Part shown: piece after piece, positions 5,136 to 7,501 of the stretch | Position numbering within the stretch: the stretch's first letter is position 1 | How the letters are laid out: the number at the start of each line of letters is the position of its first letter | Assembly (NCBI GenBank): GCA_937915285.1 | Contig: CALDNG010000341.1 | Coordinates: 1-7,501 of the forward strand | DNA: 7,501 nt | Direction: 5' to 3' | From: an uncultured Desulfomonile sp. | Lineage (GTDB): Bacteria; Desulfobacterota; Desulfomonilia; Desulfomonilales; Desulfomonilaceae | The notes under the pieces: generated by a model | The model's database searches: none | What the model saw: only the letters and a program-made list of their open reading frames with translations | What the model was told of the DNA's origin: nothing | Program-made: the position numbers and the translations under genes

Positions 5136-7501
5136 CTAGCCACGGGTCAGGGCGTATCTCAGTCTGAGGGAATTGGTAACAACGGAAACGGAACTCAGCG
5201 CCATGGCTGCTGCCGCGAACACTGGGTTGAGCATGATTCCAAAAGACGGATAAAGCGCTCCGGCCGCTATGGGGATTCCTATCACGTTGTAGAAGAAGGC
5301 CCAGAACAGGTTCTGCCTGATAACTTTCATGGTTTTCTTGGAGAGTTTTATTGCAGAGGCTACGAGTCGAACATCGCTCTTCATAAGCGTGATGTCGGAA
5401 GCTTCCATGGCAATGTCGGCGCCTGCCCCTATGGCTATACCGATGTCTGCTGAACTCAAGGCAGGAGCGTCGTTTATTCCATCTCCCACCATTGCCACAA
5501 CCCGACCTTCCGACTGAAGTCTGGATATTTCATCTGCTTTGGCTCCCGGTAGAACCTCGGCGAGCACATAGTCGACTCCGACAATCCCGGCGGTAGCCAT
5601 GGCTGTCTGAATGTTGTCTCCTGTTATCATTCCGACCTTCAGGCCCATGGATTTCAACTCCGAGATTGCCTGGGCTGCCTCATCCCTTGGGGTGTCGGAA
5701 ATAGAAATCAAGCCAAGCGGATTTCCTCCAAGGCTTACAAACACGCAGGTCCGTCCGGAATTCGCTTCTTTAAGCGCTTCAGACTTCAACTCATCAACCC
5801 TGAAGCCCTCTGACTCAATGAAACTGGATGTTCCCAATGCTACCGGTTCCTGTGCGATACGGGCTCTGGCGCCTTTTCCTGAAACAGCCTCGAATTGATC
5901 TATCGAGAGTTTTTCCAGTTTACGGACTTCTGCCTCAAGTACGATCGCCTTGGCAAGCGGATGCTCGGACATCGTTTCAACCGATGCCGCAATCTGAAGC
6001 AGGAAATCCGTTGAAACACCTTCCGCAGGGATCACGTTCGTAACCTGAGGGCTACCCTTGGTCAAGGTCCCGGTCTTGTCAAAAATCACTGTGTCAAGTT
6101 TATACGCTCGCTCCAGGATTTCCCCACCCTTGATCAGAATCCCTTTCTCAGCTCCGGCCCCCGTCCCTACCATGACAGCGGTTGGAGTAGCCAGACCCAT
6201 AGCGCAAGGGCAGGCTATGATCAGGACGGAAACGAAATTGAGAAGAGCCCTGGAGAAATCAGGTGTAGGCGCCAGAAAATACCAGAAAATGAAAGTAAGT
6301 GTGGCAATGGAAATCACCACTGGTACAAATATGGACGAAATCCTGTCGGCAATCCTCTGTATGGGCGCTTTGGAGCCCTGAGCCTCCTCAACCATCCTGA
6401 TAATCTGCGAAAGCGCCGTCTCGGCCCCAATTCGGGTAGCCATGAAAGTCAAAGCGCCGCTTTTGTTGACGGTAGCCCCGAAAACCTCATCATCAACGGT
6501 TTTATTCACAGGCATGCTCTCGCCGGTTAGCATGGATTCATCAACTGCGGAATCTCCAGAGACAACGAGACCGTCGGTAGGGATTTTTTCTCCAGGCCTA
6601 ACAAGTATAATGTCGCCTCGAGTCAAAAGTTCCACCGGAATGTCAATGCTCTGGCCGTCTCTGATTACTCTGGCAGTTCTCGGCCTCAGTTCCGCTAGTT
6701 TCTTTATAGCCTGTGAAGTCCTTGACTTGGCTCTAGCCTCAAGAAAACGACCGAGGATTATGAGCGTGATTATCATGGACGAGCCGTCGAAGTAAAGATG
6801 GGGCATGCTGTGCCCATCTGCAAAAAAATCCGGGTTAAAAGTCGCAAAAACCGAATAAAGATAGGCCGACATGGATTCAATGGCCACAAGCGTATTCATG
6901 TCCGACGTTTTTTGCTTTAGAGCCTTCAAGGCCCCGATCAGGAAACGGTCCCCTACCCAGAAAACCACGGGAGTCGTCAGGATGAACTGCAGGATTGAGA
7001 GGACAAAGAAATTGGAGTGCCCCCAGTCGCTAAACATTGGAGCCATTGATACCCCATGGACGGCTATGCTAAGCACTGCCCCAACCATGAGTTTAAGCTT
7101 TAGGTCACGGATTTCCTCCAACCTGAACTGTTCGGCTGGATCCACCAAGTCCTGGTCCACAACTCCCAGGTATTCATAGCCGGCGTCTTCAAGAACCTCC
7201 TTCATCACTTTAAGATCGACAGGTTTGGTCGGGTCAGTTGTTAATGATACCTTGGATGACGCAAGGTTTACCTCGGCGTCGCTGACCCCCTCAACCGTCT
7301 TCAGGATGTTCTCAACACGGCGAACACACGCTGCGCAACTCATACCACCGACCGATATGACGGTTCTTTGCGGCTCGACCCTGTCTTGCGAAACTACCTG
7401 GATCACCTCATAACCCAGATCGGATATCTTCGTTTTTATTTCTTCCAATCCAAGAACTTCCGGACGGAAATCCACGGATGCCTTTTGCGAACTAAAGTTA
7501 A
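5136..7501 (-). CDS. copA: Copper-transporting P1B-type ATPase, 5' end beyond the window
   Basis: An inner-membrane Cu(+) efflux pump driven by ATP. Numbered from the GTG at 7475 (779 codons to TAG 5138-5136), a heavy-metal domain with GMSCAAC lies at 44-50. Helices follow at roughly 127-145, 155-175, 192-212 and 228-243; then TGES (317-320, actuator), CPC (422-424, in-membrane metal site), DKTGT (466-470, phosphorylated Asp466), HP (505-506), GDGIND (664-669), YN (729-730) and MALSS (758-762). CPC, YN and MxxSS together mark the Cu(+) P1B-1 class. The frame stays open upstream of GTG 7475 to the window edge, reading [20 protein letters not shown]: the second half of another heavy-metal domain ('vNLATEKASVxF'). 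GTG 7475 is therefore an internal Val, and at least two such domains exist, the first lacking its CxxC within this window. Regulation cannot be seen because the promoter is outside. Confidence 0.95.
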   Translation of the reverse strand, partial: NFSSQKASVDFRPEVLGLEEIKTKISDLGYEVIQVVSQDRVEPQRTVISVGGMSCAACVRRVENILKTVEGVSDAEVNLASSKVSLTTDPTKPVDLKVMKEVLEDAGYEYLGVVDQDLVDPAEQFRLEEIRDLKLKLMVGAVLSIAVHGVSMAPMFSDWGHSNFFVLSILQFILTTPVVFWVGDRFLIGALKALKQKTSDMNTLVAIESMSAYLYSVFATFNPDFFADGHSMPHLYFDGSSMIITLIILGRFLEARAKSRTSQAIKKLAELRPRTARVIRDGQSIDIPVELLTRGDIILVRPGEKIPTDGLVVSGDSAVDESMLTGESMPVNKTVDDEVFGATVNKSGALTFMATRIGAETALSQIIRMVEEAQGSKAPIQRIADRISSIFVPVVISIATLTFIFWYFLAPTPDFSRALLNFVSVLIIACPCAMGLATPTAVMVGTGAGAEKGILIKGGEILERAYKLDTVIFDKTGTLTKGSPQVTNVIPAEGVSTDFLLQIAASVETMSEHPLAKAIVLEAEVRKLEKLSIDQFEAVSGKGARARIAQEPVALGTSSFIESEGFRVDELKSEALKEANSGRTCVFVSLGGNPLGLISISDTPRDEAAQAISELKSMGLKVGMITGDNIQTAMATAGIVGVDYVLAEVLPGAKADEISRLQSEGRVVAMVGDGINDAPALSSADIGIAIGAGADIAMEASDITLMKSDVRLVASAIKLSKKTMKVIRQNLFWAFFYNVIGIPIAAGALYPSFGIMLNPVFAAAAMALSSVSVVTNSLRLRYALTRG

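Noticed and set aside
5094..5136. Direct repeat CGGGCTC at 5094-5100 and 5130-5136.
   Set aside because: It is only seven bases and one copy lies within coding sequence. It is likely coincidental and not an attachment-site duplication, as no mobile element is nearby.
5329..6795. Several plus-strand frames of 60-117 codons inside copA.
   Set aside because: They lie antisense to a gene with every P-type ATPase motif intact, and none encodes a recognisable protein.

Overview
The window reads as bacterial chromosomal DNA. The genes are tightly packed, two starts are preceded by purine-rich Shine-Dalgarno sequences (GGAGA, GGAGG), and the gene families are typical of bacteria. Base composition looks roughly balanced. 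The exonuclease and the general style recall Desulfobacterota (former Deltaproteobacteria), but that is an impression from family resemblance, not a demonstrated placement. No tRNA, rRNA, CRISPR array, insertion sequence or integrase was seen.

Layout. Positions 1-165 hold the 3' end of a cupin-domain gene, probably an XRE-type HTH-cupin regulator. A 355-bp non-coding stretch (166-520) follows. It contains a 16-bp dyad, a possible 37-codon ORF and an AT-rich promoter-like segment. Then comes a same-strand block of six genes: a DegT/DnrJ/EryC1 sugar aminotransferase (527-1639), a DPM1-like family 2 glycosyltransferase (1753-2463), a stand-alone cupin resembling the C-terminal domain of CapF/WbjC (2463-2831), two dissimilar class I SAM methyltransferases (2860-3612 and 3615-4223), and a DEDDy ribonuclease-H-fold exonuclease of the YprB type (4262-5110). 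On the opposite strand and convergent lies a Cu(+)-type P1B ATPase, CopA (5136-7501), whose 5' end is cut by the window edge.

How the genes fit together. The aminotransferase, glycosyltransferase, cupin and two methyltransferases look like a small surface-glycan or lipid-linked aminosugar module. A nucleotide-4-keto-sugar would be aminated, with the cupin perhaps acting on the keto-sugar. The sugar would be moved to a polyprenyl phosphate or nascent glycan, and methyl groups added. The set is incomplete: no dehydratase, nucleotidyltransferase, flippase or membrane glycosyltransferase is present, so it must depend on genes elsewhere. The exonuclease and CopA appear functionally unrelated.

I do not see clear evidence of a wholly new system. 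The points most worth a second look are the composition of the glycan mini-cluster, the stand-alone cupin that lacks the usual metal-ligand glutamate, the dyad and possible small ORF upstream of the block, the six-codon leader ORF in front of the exonuclease, and the fact that the apparent GTG start of CopA lies in the middle of a metal-binding domain.
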